Notes under the pieces: model-generated
What the model saw: the letters and a program-made list of their open reading frames with translations, nothing else
Told to the model about the DNA's origin: nothing
Database searches by the model: none
Translations under genes and position numbers: made by a program
In this document: piece after piece, positions 24,487 through 32,180 of the stretch
Layout of the letters: each line of letters begins with the position of its first letter
Numbering within the stretch: position 1 is the stretch's first letter
Source of the DNA: Treponema sp.
Lineage (GTDB): Bacteria > Spirochaetota > Spirochaetia > Treponematales > Treponemataceae
Assembly (NCBI GenBank): GCA_016294105.1
Contig: JAEDCN010000019.1
Span: 1 to 43,740, forward strand
DNA: 43,740 nucleotides
Direction: 5' to 3'

Positions 24487-25167
24487 TTACTCTCCTTCCT
24501 TATAGTTCACCCAAACACCGGGACCCATTGTAGAATTAACTGATACAGACTGAACAAATCCAGCCTTTGCATCAGCAGGCTTCTTTCTAATAATTTCAGA
24601 AAGCAGAGCCTGTACGTTTTCCACAATCTTGTCTGTATCCATAGAAACCTTACCAACAGCGATGTGAACTACACCGGTTTTGTCGGCACGGAATTCTGTA
24701 CGACCCTTCTTCAACTCAGCAATTGCCTGAGCGATATCAGCAGTTACAGTTCCAGTCTTGGGGTTAGGCATCAGACCCTTGCGTCCCAATACCATACCAA
24801 GGCGTCCAACATCCTTCATCATGTCAGGGGTTGCAACAGCTACGTCAAAATCAAGCCAGCCACCCTTAACCTTTTCGATGTATTCATCAGCACCAGCGAA
24901 AGCAGCACCTGCATCCAGGGCTTCCTTCACACGGTCTTCCTTACAGAATACCAATACCTTCTTTTCTCCCTTGAACTGATGGGGGAACACCAAGGTATCA
25001 CGCATAGTCTGGCTCTTTGAAAGGCGCAAATTAATGTGAGCCTCTACAGTTTCGTCAAAGTTTGCAAACTTAATGTCTTTTACAACCTGACAAGCCTGAG
25101 CCAAATCATACAATTTTGTGGGCTCGTACTTTGCAAGCGCCTGAAGATATTTCTTTCCGTGCTTCAT
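24487..25167 (-). CDS. rplA: 50S ribosomal protein L1
   Basis: L1 forms the mobile stalk that releases tRNA from the E site. The 226-residue protein carries KHGKKYLQALAKYEP, FDETVEAHINL and the signature KGLMPNPKTGTVT near residues 130-142. It is separated from rplK by one base. In other bacteria L1 autoregulates the rplK-rplA transcript; no clear L1 site was identified in the leader here. Confidence 0.97.
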   Translation of the reverse strand: MKHGKKYLQALAKYEPTKLYDLAQACQVVKDIKFANFDETVEAHINLRLSKSQTMRDTLVFPHQFKGEKKVLVFCKEDRVKEALDAGAAFAGADEYIEKVKGGWLDFDVAVATPDMMKDVGRLGMVLGRKGLMPNPKTGTVTADIAQAIAELKKGRTEFRADKTGVVHIAVGKVSMDTDKIVENVQALLSEIIRKKPADAKAGFVQSVSVNSTMGPGVWVNYKEGE

Positions 25168-25168
25168 A

Positions 25169-25600
25169 TTACCGCTCCACCTCTACACCCATACTGCGGG
25201 CAGTTCCAGCAACAATTTTCTTTGCTGCTTCAAGATCATTTGCATTGATGTCAGGCATCTTTGTCTTTGCAATCTCTTCCAATTTCTCCTTAGACAAGGT
25301 GGCAATCTTGTCACGCAAGGGGTTTGCAGCACCCTTGTCGATTCCAACAGCCTTCTTAATAAGAACAGCAGCAGGGGGAGTTTTGAGGATGAATGTAAAG
25401 GTTTTGTCCTGATAAACAGTAATGACTACGGGAACCACTAAGCCAGGTTCCATTGACTTTGTGCGATCATTGAACTGCTGCACAAACATTGGTGCGCTTA
25501 CACCATGAGGTCCAAGAGCAGGACCAACTGGGGGCGCAGGTGTTGCCTTTCCTGCAGGACACTGCAGTTTAATGACGGCGGTCACCTTTTTCTTTGCCAT
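25169..25600 (-). CDS. rplK: 50S ribosomal protein L11
   Basis: L11 forms part of the GTPase-associated centre. The 143-residue protein shows LQCPAGKATPAPPVGPALGP near residues 13-32 and the C-terminal RNA-binding part with KKIVAGTARSMGVEVE. AAGGAGT lies about six bases before the ATG. It follows nusG after a 116-base gap containing a hairpin. Confidence 0.97.
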   Translation of the reverse strand: MAKKKVTAVIKLQCPAGKATPAPPVGPALGPHGVSAPMFVQQFNDRTKSMEPGLVVPVVITVYQDKTFTFILKTPPAAVLIKKAVGIDKGAANPLRDKIATLSKEKLEEIAKTKMPDINANDLEAAKKIVAGTARSMGVEVER

Positions 25601-25691
25601 ATATTACTCCTTACATTGGTATGATAGCCTCATACGAAGCCACCTAGCGAGACGGTTAATGACATTACCCGACTCTCCCAAAACAAGAATA

Positions 25692-25708
25692 CCGAGGCAG
25701 AACCTCGG
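25692..25708 (-). terminator. Possible attenuator between nusG and rplK
   Basis: CCGAGG and CCTCGG pair perfectly around CAGAA (plus strand), about nine bases after the nusG stop, followed on the minus strand by the T-rich TATTCTTGTTTT. It may partly terminate transcription and separate secE-nusG from the ribosomal protein genes. Confidence 0.5.
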
Positions 25709-25716
25709 GAATCTTT

Positions 25717-26274
25717 CTAAATCTTTTCTACCTGCAATAAACCAAGCTCCACAGGTGTATCTCGACCGAAGATATTTACAGTAACTTTCAACTTGTTTTT
25801 TTCAAGGTTAACTTCTTCGATTGTTCCAGAGAAGGAAGCGAAGGAACCTTCAATAATCTTAACCTGCTCGCCCACAGAAAAACTCTGCTTGAGACGAGTG
25901 GGTTTTTCACCCTTAATGTCACCAGACTTTTGCAACAAAGCTTTTGCTTCATCAGCAGAGATGGGACGTGGTCTCACGTTAGGATCAGCACCAACAAAGC
26001 CTGTTACACCCTGAATGCGTCTGATTGCAGAACAAGTCCCCTTCCAACCAATATCAGGAAGGTCAAGTTCAATCATGATATAGCCAGGAAGAAATTTCTT
26101 GGTAGAGATCTTTTTCTTCCCTTCTTTAATCTCAACAACTTCTTCAACAGGAACTTTTATATCGAGAACAATGTCAGAAGACAATTCCCCTGAATCTACC
26201 AGGAGACGAATAGTTTTTTCGATTTTAGACTCATACCCAGTGTAGGTATGTAAAATATACCAGCTCCTTGCCAT
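25717..26274 (-). CDS. nusG: Transcription termination/antitermination protein NusG
   Basis: The 185-residue protein has the NGN domain starting RSWYILHTYTGYESKIEKTI, which binds RNA polymerase, with the FLPGYIMIELDL segment near residues 63-74, and the C-terminal KOW domain VGEQVKIIEGSFASFSGTIE near residues 131-150. It links polymerase to Rho or to the ribosome. It begins 12 bases after the secE stop; only a weak AGGC-like Shine-Dalgarno is present, so coupling to secE translation is likely. Confidence 0.97.
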   Translation of the reverse strand: MARSWYILHTYTGYESKIEKTIRLLVDSGELSSDIVLDIKVPVEEVVEIKEGKKKISTKKFLPGYIMIELDLPDIGWKGTCSAIRRIQGVTGFVGADPNVRPRPISADEAKALLQKSGDIKGEKPTRLKQSFSVGEQVKIIEGSFASFSGTIEEVNLEKNKLKVTVNIFGRDTPVELGLLQVEKI

Positions 26275-26286
26275 CTGTTTTGCCTA

Positions 26287-26466
26287 TTAAAATACCAAGT
26301 TCATTCCGGTTACGAAAACCAGATCCAAAAGACCAAGAATTACAGCGATAATAATTGTGGAGATGAATACAACTTTTACAGAAGAAACTGCATCATTACG
26401 AGAAGGCCATACCACCTTCTTAAGCTCTGCAATGCATTCCTTGAAAAAACGGATGATCTTTCCCAT
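26287..26466 (-). CDS. secE: Preprotein translocase subunit SecE
   Basis: This 59-residue protein is the short, single-helix form of SecE that clamps SecY. It reads GKIIRFFKECIAELKKVVWP, containing the conserved amphipathic helix and the (K)KVVWPS motif, followed by SSVKVVFISTIIIAVILGLL, the membrane helix, and a short tail. It lies between tRNA-Trp and nusG, the usual place. It is too short for many ORF cut-offs but unmistakable. Confidence 0.95.
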   Translation of the reverse strand: MGKIIRFFKECIAELKKVVWPSRNDAVSSVKVVFISTIIIAVILGLLDLVFVTGMNLVF

Positions 26467-26494
26467 GACAGTCCCTAGTTTTATAAAAAAGATA

Positions 26495-26567
26495 CAGGCC
26501 AGGAAGGACTCGAACCCTCAACATTCGGTTTTGGAGACCGACGCTCTACCATTAGAGCTACTGACCT
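26495..26567 (-). tRNA. tRNA-Trp (CCA anticodon)
   Basis: The minus strand folds as AGGTCAG...CTGGCCT (one G-T pair) with discriminator G, D-arm GCTC/GAGC, anticodon loop CTCCAAA and T-arm GAGGG TTCGAGT CCTTC. The terminal CCA is not encoded. Its place between rpmG and secE is conserved in treponemes as I recall. Confidence 0.95.
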
Positions 26568-26578
26568 AAATATATTTA

Positions 26579-26599
26579 ATGGGCTACAATGTAGCCCAT
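26579..26599 (-). repeat. Hairpin between rpmG and tRNA-Trp
   Basis: ATGGGCTAC and GTAGCCCAT form a perfect nine-pair stem with an AAT loop. With the tRNA directly downstream it is more likely an RNA processing signal than a full terminator; the following bases are AT-rich. Confidence 0.5.
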
Positions 26600-26606
26600 A
26601 ACTAAC

Positions 26607-26783
26607 TTATTTTGCCTTTGTTTCCTTGTGCAAGGTATGCTTGTGATCAAAGGGGCAATATTTATTCAATTCCAGCTTACCCTGGATATTTTTTCTATTC
26701 TTATAAGTTGTGTAATTCTTTCGCTTGCACTCACTGCACTGCAAAGCGATAATTTCAACAGCTGTCTTTTTCTTGCTAGCCAT
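26607..26783 (-). CDS. rpmG: 50S ribosomal protein L33
   Basis: The 58-residue L33 has two CxxC-type pairs' worth of positions, but only CSEC is complete; the second pair is reduced to NKYCPFDHKHT, with a single cysteine. It starts ASKKKTAVEIIALQCSECKR. An in-frame upstream ATG would extend it by 30 residues into the tRNA-Thr region, but AGGAG sits seven bases before the ATG at 26783. It lies between two tRNA genes. Confidence 0.95.
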   Translation of the reverse strand: MASKKKTAVEIIALQCSECKRKNYTTYKNRKNIQGKLELNKYCPFDHKHTLHKETKAK

Positions 26784-26831
26784 TTTGCTTCTCCTATGAT
26801 AAAATACCGGCAAAATCGCCGATGCAATTAG

Positions 26832-26904
26832 AGCCTTCGAGCGGGATCGAACCGCTGACCTCAACCTTACCATGGTTGCGCTCTGCCGACTGAGCTACAA
26901 AGGC
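26832..26904 (-). tRNA. tRNA-Thr (GGT anticodon)
   Basis: The minus strand folds with acceptor GCCTTTG/CGAAGGC, discriminator T, D-arm GCTC/GAGC, anticodon stem CAACC/GGTTG around ATGGTAA and T-arm AGCGG TTCGATC CCGCT. CCA is not encoded. It is the first transcribed feature of the operon. Confidence 0.95.
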
Positions 26905-26908
26905 AAGA

Positions 26909-26923
26909 CTATCAAATTGATAG
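26909..26923 (-). repeat. Palindrome between the operon promoter and tRNA-Thr
   Basis: CTATCAAATTGATAG is a 15-base palindrome around a central A. It overlaps or directly follows the predicted transcription start of the whole ribosomal block, so it could be an operator or a 5' cap hairpin. Confidence 0.4.
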
Positions 26924-26931
26924 GTTTCAAA

Positions 26932-26960
26932 ACTATACATACAAACTTTATCTTTGTCAA
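26932..26960 (-). promoter_or_regulatory. Near-consensus promoter of the tRNA-Thr to rpsG block
   Basis: On the minus strand a perfect TTGACA (26955-26960) and TATAGT (26932-26937) are 17 bases apart. It is the best sigma70-type promoter in the window, fitting for this block. Confidence 0.8.
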
Positions 26961-27013
26961 TAGAATAAAAAGGAAATCCTTTGTTTTTAAATAAAAAATT
27001 TTCTAATAACCTT

Positions 27014-28201
27014 CTATTCAGAAGATAGAGCTGCTACGGGATCCAACTTGGCAGCACGAGAAGCAGGGCTTAGACCAAAGAAGATTCCGATTCCTGCAGA
27101 AAACACGAAGGCCAAGATACAGGCTCCCCACTGGACGGCAAAGCTATTTCCCATAACCTTTGCTGCCACCGCACTGATGGCAATCCCAACCACAATACCT
27201 ACAGTCCCTCCCAACACAGTAATTAAGGCTGATTCAATCAAAAACTGTAGGCGGATGACATTAGGACCTGCTCCCAGGGCTTTTCGAATGCCGATTTCTC
27301 GCCGCCGCTCTGTAACAGTAACAATCATAATGTTCATTATGCCGATTCCGCCCACCAGTAAGGAAATAGCAGCAATGCCAGACAGGATAAGACTAATATT
27401 TCCTGTAAGCTGCTGATATTCTTCTAGCATAGCCTGCATGGAGCTTACAGAGGCAGCGTACTGAGAACCTGAGATGAAGGTGATATATTCCTTGATATGC
27501 TGGGATACCAAAGGAGCCTTATCCTGATGGGTACATTGTACCAAAACTGAGGCTGCTTGGGCTGAGGGCACAATTTTTTTAGAGTAAAAGCCTCGTGGAA
27601 TCAATACTGTAGAATCAGTGGAATTCATAGAGTTGCCAGAGGAAAGGACTCCTGCCACACGAAAATTAAAAGTGGCATTTCCTGCTACAACAGTTACAGC
27701 TTGCCCAATAGGATCTTCATCCTCGAACAAACCTTCTGCAATTTCTGTGCCGATAAGCAGCCGTTGCTGTCCTGTTACGTTATCGGATATAGAAAAATCA
27801 CTTCCTTTGTCCAGTGTAAGACCGTTTACTGCAAGATACCCTGGCTCCACTGCAGTAGCACTGGCGGTAACGGTGGTTTCTCCACGACTAAGAGTCATAC
27901 TAAGTGTATTAGTGTAGTGGATGGACTTGATATTTTCCACTGCATCAAAGAGGTTTTCACGAAAAGTTTCGTTAAAGGTGACAGAAGCATTATTCCGCCG
28001 CTGCATAAAGCCGCCAGTAATGTGGACTAAATCAAGACCAGCAGAGGAAAAGCTATCCTCCACTGTTTTTGTGGCACTTTCACTGAGGGAGGTAATGACA
28101 ATAACAGAAGCCACACCGATGATGATACCCAACAGAGAAAGAAAGCTACGAATCTTGTTGCGGCGAAAATTTCTGAGAGCAAAAATCAGGTCGTCAAGCA
28201 T
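27014..28201 (-). CDS. MacB-type ABC transporter permease (FtsX family)
   Basis: This 395-residue protein is the membrane half of a MacB-like mechanotransmission exporter: an N-terminal helix (FLSLLGIIIGVASVIVI, about residues 19-35), a large extracytoplasmic domain (about 45-265), then three helices with the FtsX core VTERRREIGIRKALGAG. The ATG at 28201 has GGAGGAAC two bases upstream; a longer frame exists but lacks support. The start overlaps the ATPase stop by eight bases. Family members work with a periplasmic adaptor and a TolC-type outer membrane channel, both encoded upstream. The substrate could be a lipoprotein, peptide or drug; it cannot be read here. An AAAGG/CCTTT hairpin with T-rich flank follows (26969-26982). 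Confidence 0.9.
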   Translation of the reverse strand: MLDDLIFALRNFRRNKIRSFLSLLGIIIGVASVIVITSLSESATKTVEDSFSSAGLDLVHITGGFMQRRNNASVTFNETFRENLFDAVENIKSIHYTNTLSMTLSRGETTVTASATAVEPGYLAVNGLTLDKGSDFSISDNVTGQQRLLIGTEIAEGLFEDEDPIGQAVTVVAGNATFNFRVAGVLSSGNSMNSTDSTVLIPRGFYSKKIVPSAQAASVLVQCTHQDKAPLVSQHIKEYITFISGSQYAASVSSMQAMLEEYQQLTGNISLILSGIAAISLLVGGIGIMNIMIVTVTERRREIGIRKALGAGPNVIRLQFLIESALITVLGGTVGIVVGIAISAVAAKVMGNSFAVQWGACILAFVFSAGIGIFFGLSPASRAAKLDPVAALSSE

Positions 28202-28928
28202 AAGTTCCTCCGAAATCAAGGGGATTTCCGTCTTGAAGAATTTTTCCGTCCAAGATAGAGATTTGACGAGGAGCCTGGGCACCGATTTTTTGGTCGTGAG
28301 TAACGATGATTACAGTGGTTCCCTGACTATTGATGCGGGAAAAAAGCTCCAGTACTCGGCGACCTGTCTCAGAGTCCAGGGCACCAGTGGGCTCATCTGC
28401 AAGAATGATTTGAGGTCGGGTAACGGTGGCCCGTGCAATAGCAGCCCGCTGCTTTTGCCCACCAGACAGCTCGGAAGGCAGGTGATAGAGCCTGTCTTGT
28501 AAGCCCATGTCCACCAGTACTTCTTCTGCCCGTCGCTTACCTTCCCGTCGGTCCACCCCCTGATATCGCAGGGGCAGCATGACATTTTCCAAGACGCTCA
28601 TGGAAGGCAACAGAAAATATTGCTGGAACACAAAGCCCACGGTTTTATTCCGCAAATAGGCTAATTCCTTTTCGTTCATGGTGGCGGTGTTTTTCCCGCC
28701 AATTTCTACTAAGCCCTTGGTGGGACGGTCTAGACAGCCAATCATGTTCATAAGGGTGGATTTGCCTGAGCCAGAAGGTCCCATAATGGTGATATATTCA
28801 CCCTGCTTTACTTGGAAAGAAACTCCACGAAGAGCTTGAACATGAACATCTGCCACATGATACTCTTTGGTCACACCCTCCATGCGGATACAGATTTCCC
28901 CCTGCTGAATACTATGTCTATCGTCCAC
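28194..28928 (-). CDS. MacB/LolD-type ABC transporter ATP-binding protein
   Basis: The 244-residue ATPase (from this start) has Walker A GPSGSGKST, signature LSGGQKQRAAIARA, Walker B IILADEPTGALD and H-loop VIIVTHD. The EPTGALD form is typical of the LolD/MacB/FtsE group. In E. coli MacB the ATPase and permease are fused; here they are separate overlapping genes, the common arrangement outside enterics. I chose the GTG at 28926-28928 because GGAGG lies five bases upstream; it overlaps the end of the adaptor gene by 11 bases. An internal ATG 15 codons later, at MEGVTKEYH, is a possible alternative. Confidence 0.9.
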   Translation of the reverse strand: MDDRHSIQQGEICIRMEGVTKEYHVADVHVQALRGVSFQVKQGEYITIMGPSGSGKSTLMNMIGCLDRPTKGLVEIGGKNTATMNEKELAYLRNKTVGFVFQQYFLLPSMSVLENVMLPLRYQGVDRREGKRRAEEVLVDMGLQDRLYHLPSELSGGQKQRAAIARATVTRPQIILADEPTGALDSETGRRVLELFSRINSQGTTVIIVTHDQKIGAQAPRQISILDGKILQDGNPLDFGGTYA

Positions 28929-30057
28929 CGAAACCTCCACCAGGTCCCCCAGCAGGACCACCTGACGGAGCGCCAGCAGGCGGCATACCACCCATACCAG
29001 GCATACCAGATCCACCTGGGCCAGCCTCCTCTTGGTTCTGAGAACTGCTTCCCGCCCTAAAATTACCAGGACGAGTACCAGATATTGAAGGGGCAGCCAA
29101 AGCTTTTAGCTCAGCATTTTGGGGAAGATCTCCTTGTAATACCTTAAAATAGGTTCGATCATAGGGAATGGCTTCAATTTCAACCTGCTGAGTGGAACCA
29201 TCCCGCTGATACAGCTCCACGTAAGATTTTTTATCGGGAGAAAAACCTATGGCTGCCTGTGGAATCAAAACCAGGTTTTCCGGAGGACTGATTTCGATTT
29301 CCCCCGTAAAGGAATAGTTGGGAAGAATAATTTCTGGTGGATTATAAATGCGGATTTCCACCTTTACGATGGAAGCTCCACGATTGGTAACACTACCAAC
29401 TGCTGGATAAGAAACAACTTCACCTTGGAGCTGTTTGTTACCATAGGCTGGGAAGGTACAGGAAACCTTTTGTCCAGCCTGTAGCTTTGGAGCATCTGTT
29501 TCCACCACCTCTACGTAGGATTTTAGATAATCCCGCTGAATGAGAGTTCCCACAGAATCCTTTGCTTCAAGATAATCTCCCACCGCAGCAGTAAAATCTG
29601 CCACAACGCCGTCAAAATTCGCGGTAATCTTTCTATCCTCTAGTTTTTTTTCCAAGGTTCTTCGCTGATACTCCATCAGCTCTAGCTCCTTGGGGCTACC
29701 GTTGATTTGCTTTTGAACAGTGTCATAGTCATGCTTTGCCAAATTGTATTCCTGCTCACTTTTATCCAGCTCCATGAGCACATCACCCTTCTGTACCCGA
29801 TCTCCCACCTTTACGTAGACGGCAGTAACGGTTCCACTGCCAGCTGCCTTGAGGGTTTGAGTTTGAGCCGCTTGAATGGTACCAGAAATCTCGATGACGT
29901 TGGTAACGGTTTCATGGATGACCTTTAAACTGGTTTCTCCAGCATTTTTTGCTGAAGCTTTTTTCGTTCCCCTTACGGCAAAAAATACCACCAATGCAGT
30001 AAGGACTGCCAAAATAAGTATAAGGAATACAATCCGAAGGGATTTTTTCTGAGCCAT
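28918..30057 (-). CDS. MacA-like periplasmic adaptor (HlyD/RND family)
   Basis: This 379-residue adaptor links the inner-membrane ABC exporter to the outer-membrane channel. It has an N-terminal membrane anchor (SLRIVFLILILAVLTALVVFF, about residues 5-25), a lipoyl half GTVTAVYVKVGDRVQKGDVL near residues 74-93, a short coiled-coil, the second lipoyl half FDGVVADFTAAVGDYLEAKD, and beta-barrel domains. The last 35 or so residues are a Gly/Pro/Met-rich tail (for example GMPGMGGMPPAGAPSGG), which is unusual for MacA. Its ATG follows the tolC-like stop directly (TAAATG), with GGGGGA inside the end of the previous gene. Confidence 0.9.
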   Translation of the reverse strand: MAQKKSLRIVFLILILAVLTALVVFFAVRGTKKASAKNAGETSLKVIHETVTNVIEISGTIQAAQTQTLKAAGSGTVTAVYVKVGDRVQKGDVLMELDKSEQEYNLAKHDYDTVQKQINGSPKELELMEYQRRTLEKKLEDRKITANFDGVVADFTAAVGDYLEAKDSVGTLIQRDYLKSYVEVVETDAPKLQAGQKVSCTFPAYGNKQLQGEVVSYPAVGSVTNRGASIVKVEIRIYNPPEIILPNYSFTGEIEISPPENLVLIPQAAIGFSPDKKSYVELYQRDGSTQQVEIEAIPYDRTYFKVLQGDLPQNAELKALAAPSISGTRPGNFRAGSSSQNQEEAGPGGSGMPGMGGMPPAGAPSGGPAGGPGGGFGGR

Positions 30058-31584
30058 TTAATTTTCCCCCTGAACAAAGAGTTGACGAGTTGCAATGTAG
30101 TGAAGAATCAATTCCAAGTCTGCAACCCGACATTGAATCTGGGCCTTATCTCTATTTGTTGTAGCTTGATTGAATTCAGTTTCCGTGGTCATGCCCCGAT
30201 TGAACAAAGCTGTAGTGTCTTGAGCCAACTGCTGATACAACTCCAGCTCCTCCAGTGCAAGCTGTCTGTTCCACAACAAATCTTCCCAGGTGAGCAGGGC
30301 ATTTTCTGCTGCCTGCTGATAGTTTTCTTCTGCATCCACAATTTTCTGTTGGGCCAGCTGAAGACTAAGCTCCCGCTGACTCCGCTGAAGACTTTGAGTT
30401 TTCATATCGTTGGGAGACCAACTGAGGGAAAGCTGGGCAGAGGGAGTTTTTTCTTCTCCACCAATGGGGACAGATACTCCTCCAGAAAGCTTTCCGCCCA
30501 AGCCCTGCAGCACCAAGGCAGCCTGAATTGTATCGGATTGACTAGTACTAGCACTTTGGTTCTTATAGGTGTAGCCAGCTTCTGCAGAAAGAGTAACTGG
30601 AGCATTTGCCTCTATTTCCAGCTGGGTGGAGGTAAGGCTCCACTGAGCAGATTCCATGGCGGTGTAGCGATTCAATCCTTCCAAGGGGAGCCGTTCCAAA
30701 ATACCAGTACTGGCAAGGATTTCCGTTGCTGGGGCAAAGTTTTCCATGGAAAGCTGATTTGACTGCAAGCCACATTTTTGGGCAAAAAGCTCCAGCTCTC
30801 GCTGAAGATTTCGCTGAAGTTTATCCACATTTCGTTGTGCAGACAGGACTTCCATTTCTTTAGTCCTGTATTGAGTGGAAGAAGTACTATAGCCTTGAGC
30901 CTGCAATACGGCTAAATCCAGCTCTTTTGTGTACACAGAATCCTTGGAGGAAAGCAGATTGCCGTAGCTTGAGTACAATTCCTTGATTTTTGAATAAAAT
31001 TCCTTTTCCACAGCCAAAGCCTGATCTTGGATTTTACGTTGAGCTTCTAGCAAACTGCGATTTGCCTTCAAAATGGATAATGTACTGGATTTACCGCTGT
31101 TACCAATAATTTCAGTGCCGATGGTAAAGCTGGCTCCCTGAATGGAACTACTAGAAGAAGCAGTTCCCGCTACGACGGAAGAATCCTTGTTCAAATTAAA
31201 CTGAAGGGGAAGTCGTGCTTCCACGTAGGTACCGTTTAATTGGGGCATGGATACAGAAATTGATGGCTCACCACGAATTTGGCTGGAGCCAATGGAAAAA
31301 TTTCCCGTGGAAAGATTCAGTTTTATTCCTTGGGATGCCAGGGTGGATTCATGGGAAAGCTCCTGTTGATTCAACTGAATCATCAAGTTTTGAATTTCCC
31401 GATGATTGGCCATATAGGCGGCTAAAAGTTCTTGAAGAGAGAGACTGACTTGATTTTCATCAACTGAAATGGGAGGGCGGACTGTACCCTGTTGCTCCAT
31501 TTCCGCAGAAACTGCTGAAATAGGAGAAAATAATGCAACCAGCAAGCTAAAGGCTGCGGTTTTAATTTGAAAACTTCGTTTCAT
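30058..31584 (-). CDS. TolC-family outer membrane efflux protein
   Basis: The 508-residue protein has a signal peptide (FQIKTAAFSLLVALFSPISA, cleaved near VSA-EM), followed by two Gln/Leu-rich helical halves with alternating beta strands, the plan of TolC/OEP proteins. It forms the outer membrane channel of the exporter encoded downstream. It is the first gene of the four-gene operon tolC - adaptor - ATPase - permease. Its start is eight bases after a TATAAG -10 box. AAGGG is only one base from the ATG, too close to act as a Shine-Dalgarno, so it may be leaderless. Direct repeats lie at the -35 position. Confidence 0.88.
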   Translation of the reverse strand: MKRSFQIKTAAFSLLVALFSPISAVSAEMEQQGTVRPPISVDENQVSLSLQELLAAYMANHREIQNLMIQLNQQELSHESTLASQGIKLNLSTGNFSIGSSQIRGEPSISVSMPQLNGTYVEARLPLQFNLNKDSSVVAGTASSSSSIQGASFTIGTEIIGNSGKSSTLSILKANRSLLEAQRKIQDQALAVEKEFYSKIKELYSSYGNLLSSKDSVYTKELDLAVLQAQGYSTSSTQYRTKEMEVLSAQRNVDKLQRNLQRELELFAQKCGLQSNQLSMENFAPATEILASTGILERLPLEGLNRYTAMESAQWSLTSTQLEIEANAPVTLSAEAGYTYKNQSASTSQSDTIQAALVLQGLGGKLSGGVSVPIGGEEKTPSAQLSLSWSPNDMKTQSLQRSQRELSLQLAQQKIVDAEENYQQAAENALLTWEDLLWNRQLALEELELYQQLAQDTTALFNRGMTTETEFNQATTNRDKAQIQCRVADLELILHYIATRQLFVQGEN

Positions 31585-31592
31585 ACCCTTAG

Positions 31593-31625
31593 CTTATACA
31601 AGCTTCCTTAAATGACGCTTAAATG
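31593..31625 (-). promoter_or_regulatory. Promoter of the export operon with 11-base-spaced direct repeats
   Basis: On the minus strand TATAAG (31593-31598) is the -10 box. CATTTAAG occurs twice in direct orientation, at 31618-31625 and 31607-31614, exactly 11 bases apart and covering the -35 region, which has no good -35 hexamer. OmpR/PhoB-type response regulators bind such repeats and replace the -35 contact. Confidence 0.55.
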
Positions 31626-31645
31626 CAGAAGTCTTTTCTTGAAAA

Positions 31646-32164
31646 CTATTTTAGTCGTGGCTCCAGCTTACAGATAGCTTCCACAGCAGCATCACGTTCA
31701 GCTACGCTAGCAAAACCAACTCGCAGGGTACCAGCTTGCTCTGTAACAATTTCCAATGTCCGACGATAAAATTCATCTCGATCTTCCAGCTCATCCTCAT
31801 AGCTCAAAGTAGGAAGGGCATGGATTTCTGAGAACAACAGCTGGCGGCCATCCACCACCAACCCATTTTTGTACACACCAGCAATGGCACCCAGTACCCG
31901 CTCCCGAATCACTAGCTCTGCCGCCAGCAAAGCCACACCACAAAGCACCACGTTTATCATGAGACCAAAGTTTCTAAACCACTGGAACAAAATCAAAGCG
32001 GGAGCAATCACCAGCACTGGCACCATAAATCTGTTGGTAACACCAGTGAGAGGCAGCACCTGTTCTCCCAGATTTGTCATCAGCTTTTTCTTGCGATTGG
32101 GCCAGGTAACCAGCAACACAGCATAAGCCACCAAGGCTACTATCTGTAATAAATAATTAATCAT
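31646..32164 (-). CDS. Membrane protein with a PH-like domain, unknown function
   Basis: I do not recognise a named family with certainty. The 172-residue protein has three hydrophobic helices in its first half (about residues 3-21, 47-62 and 67-86) and a soluble second half that begins RVLGAIAGVYKNGLVVDGRQ, which resembles the bacterial PH-like fold of DUF5673-type membrane proteins. GAGG lies seven bases before the ATG. It follows the MATE transporter by 16 bases and is probably cotranscribed with it. Confidence 0.7.
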   Translation of the reverse strand: MINYLLQIVALVAYAVLLVTWPNRKKKLMTNLGEQVLPLTGVTNRFMVPVLVIAPALILFQWFRNFGLMINVVLCGVALLAAELVIRERVLGAIAGVYKNGLVVDGRQLLFSEIHALPTLSYEDELEDRDEFYRRTLEIVTEQAGTLRVGFASVAERDAAVEAICKLEPRLK

Positions 32165-32180
32165 TAATCAACCTCAAAAT

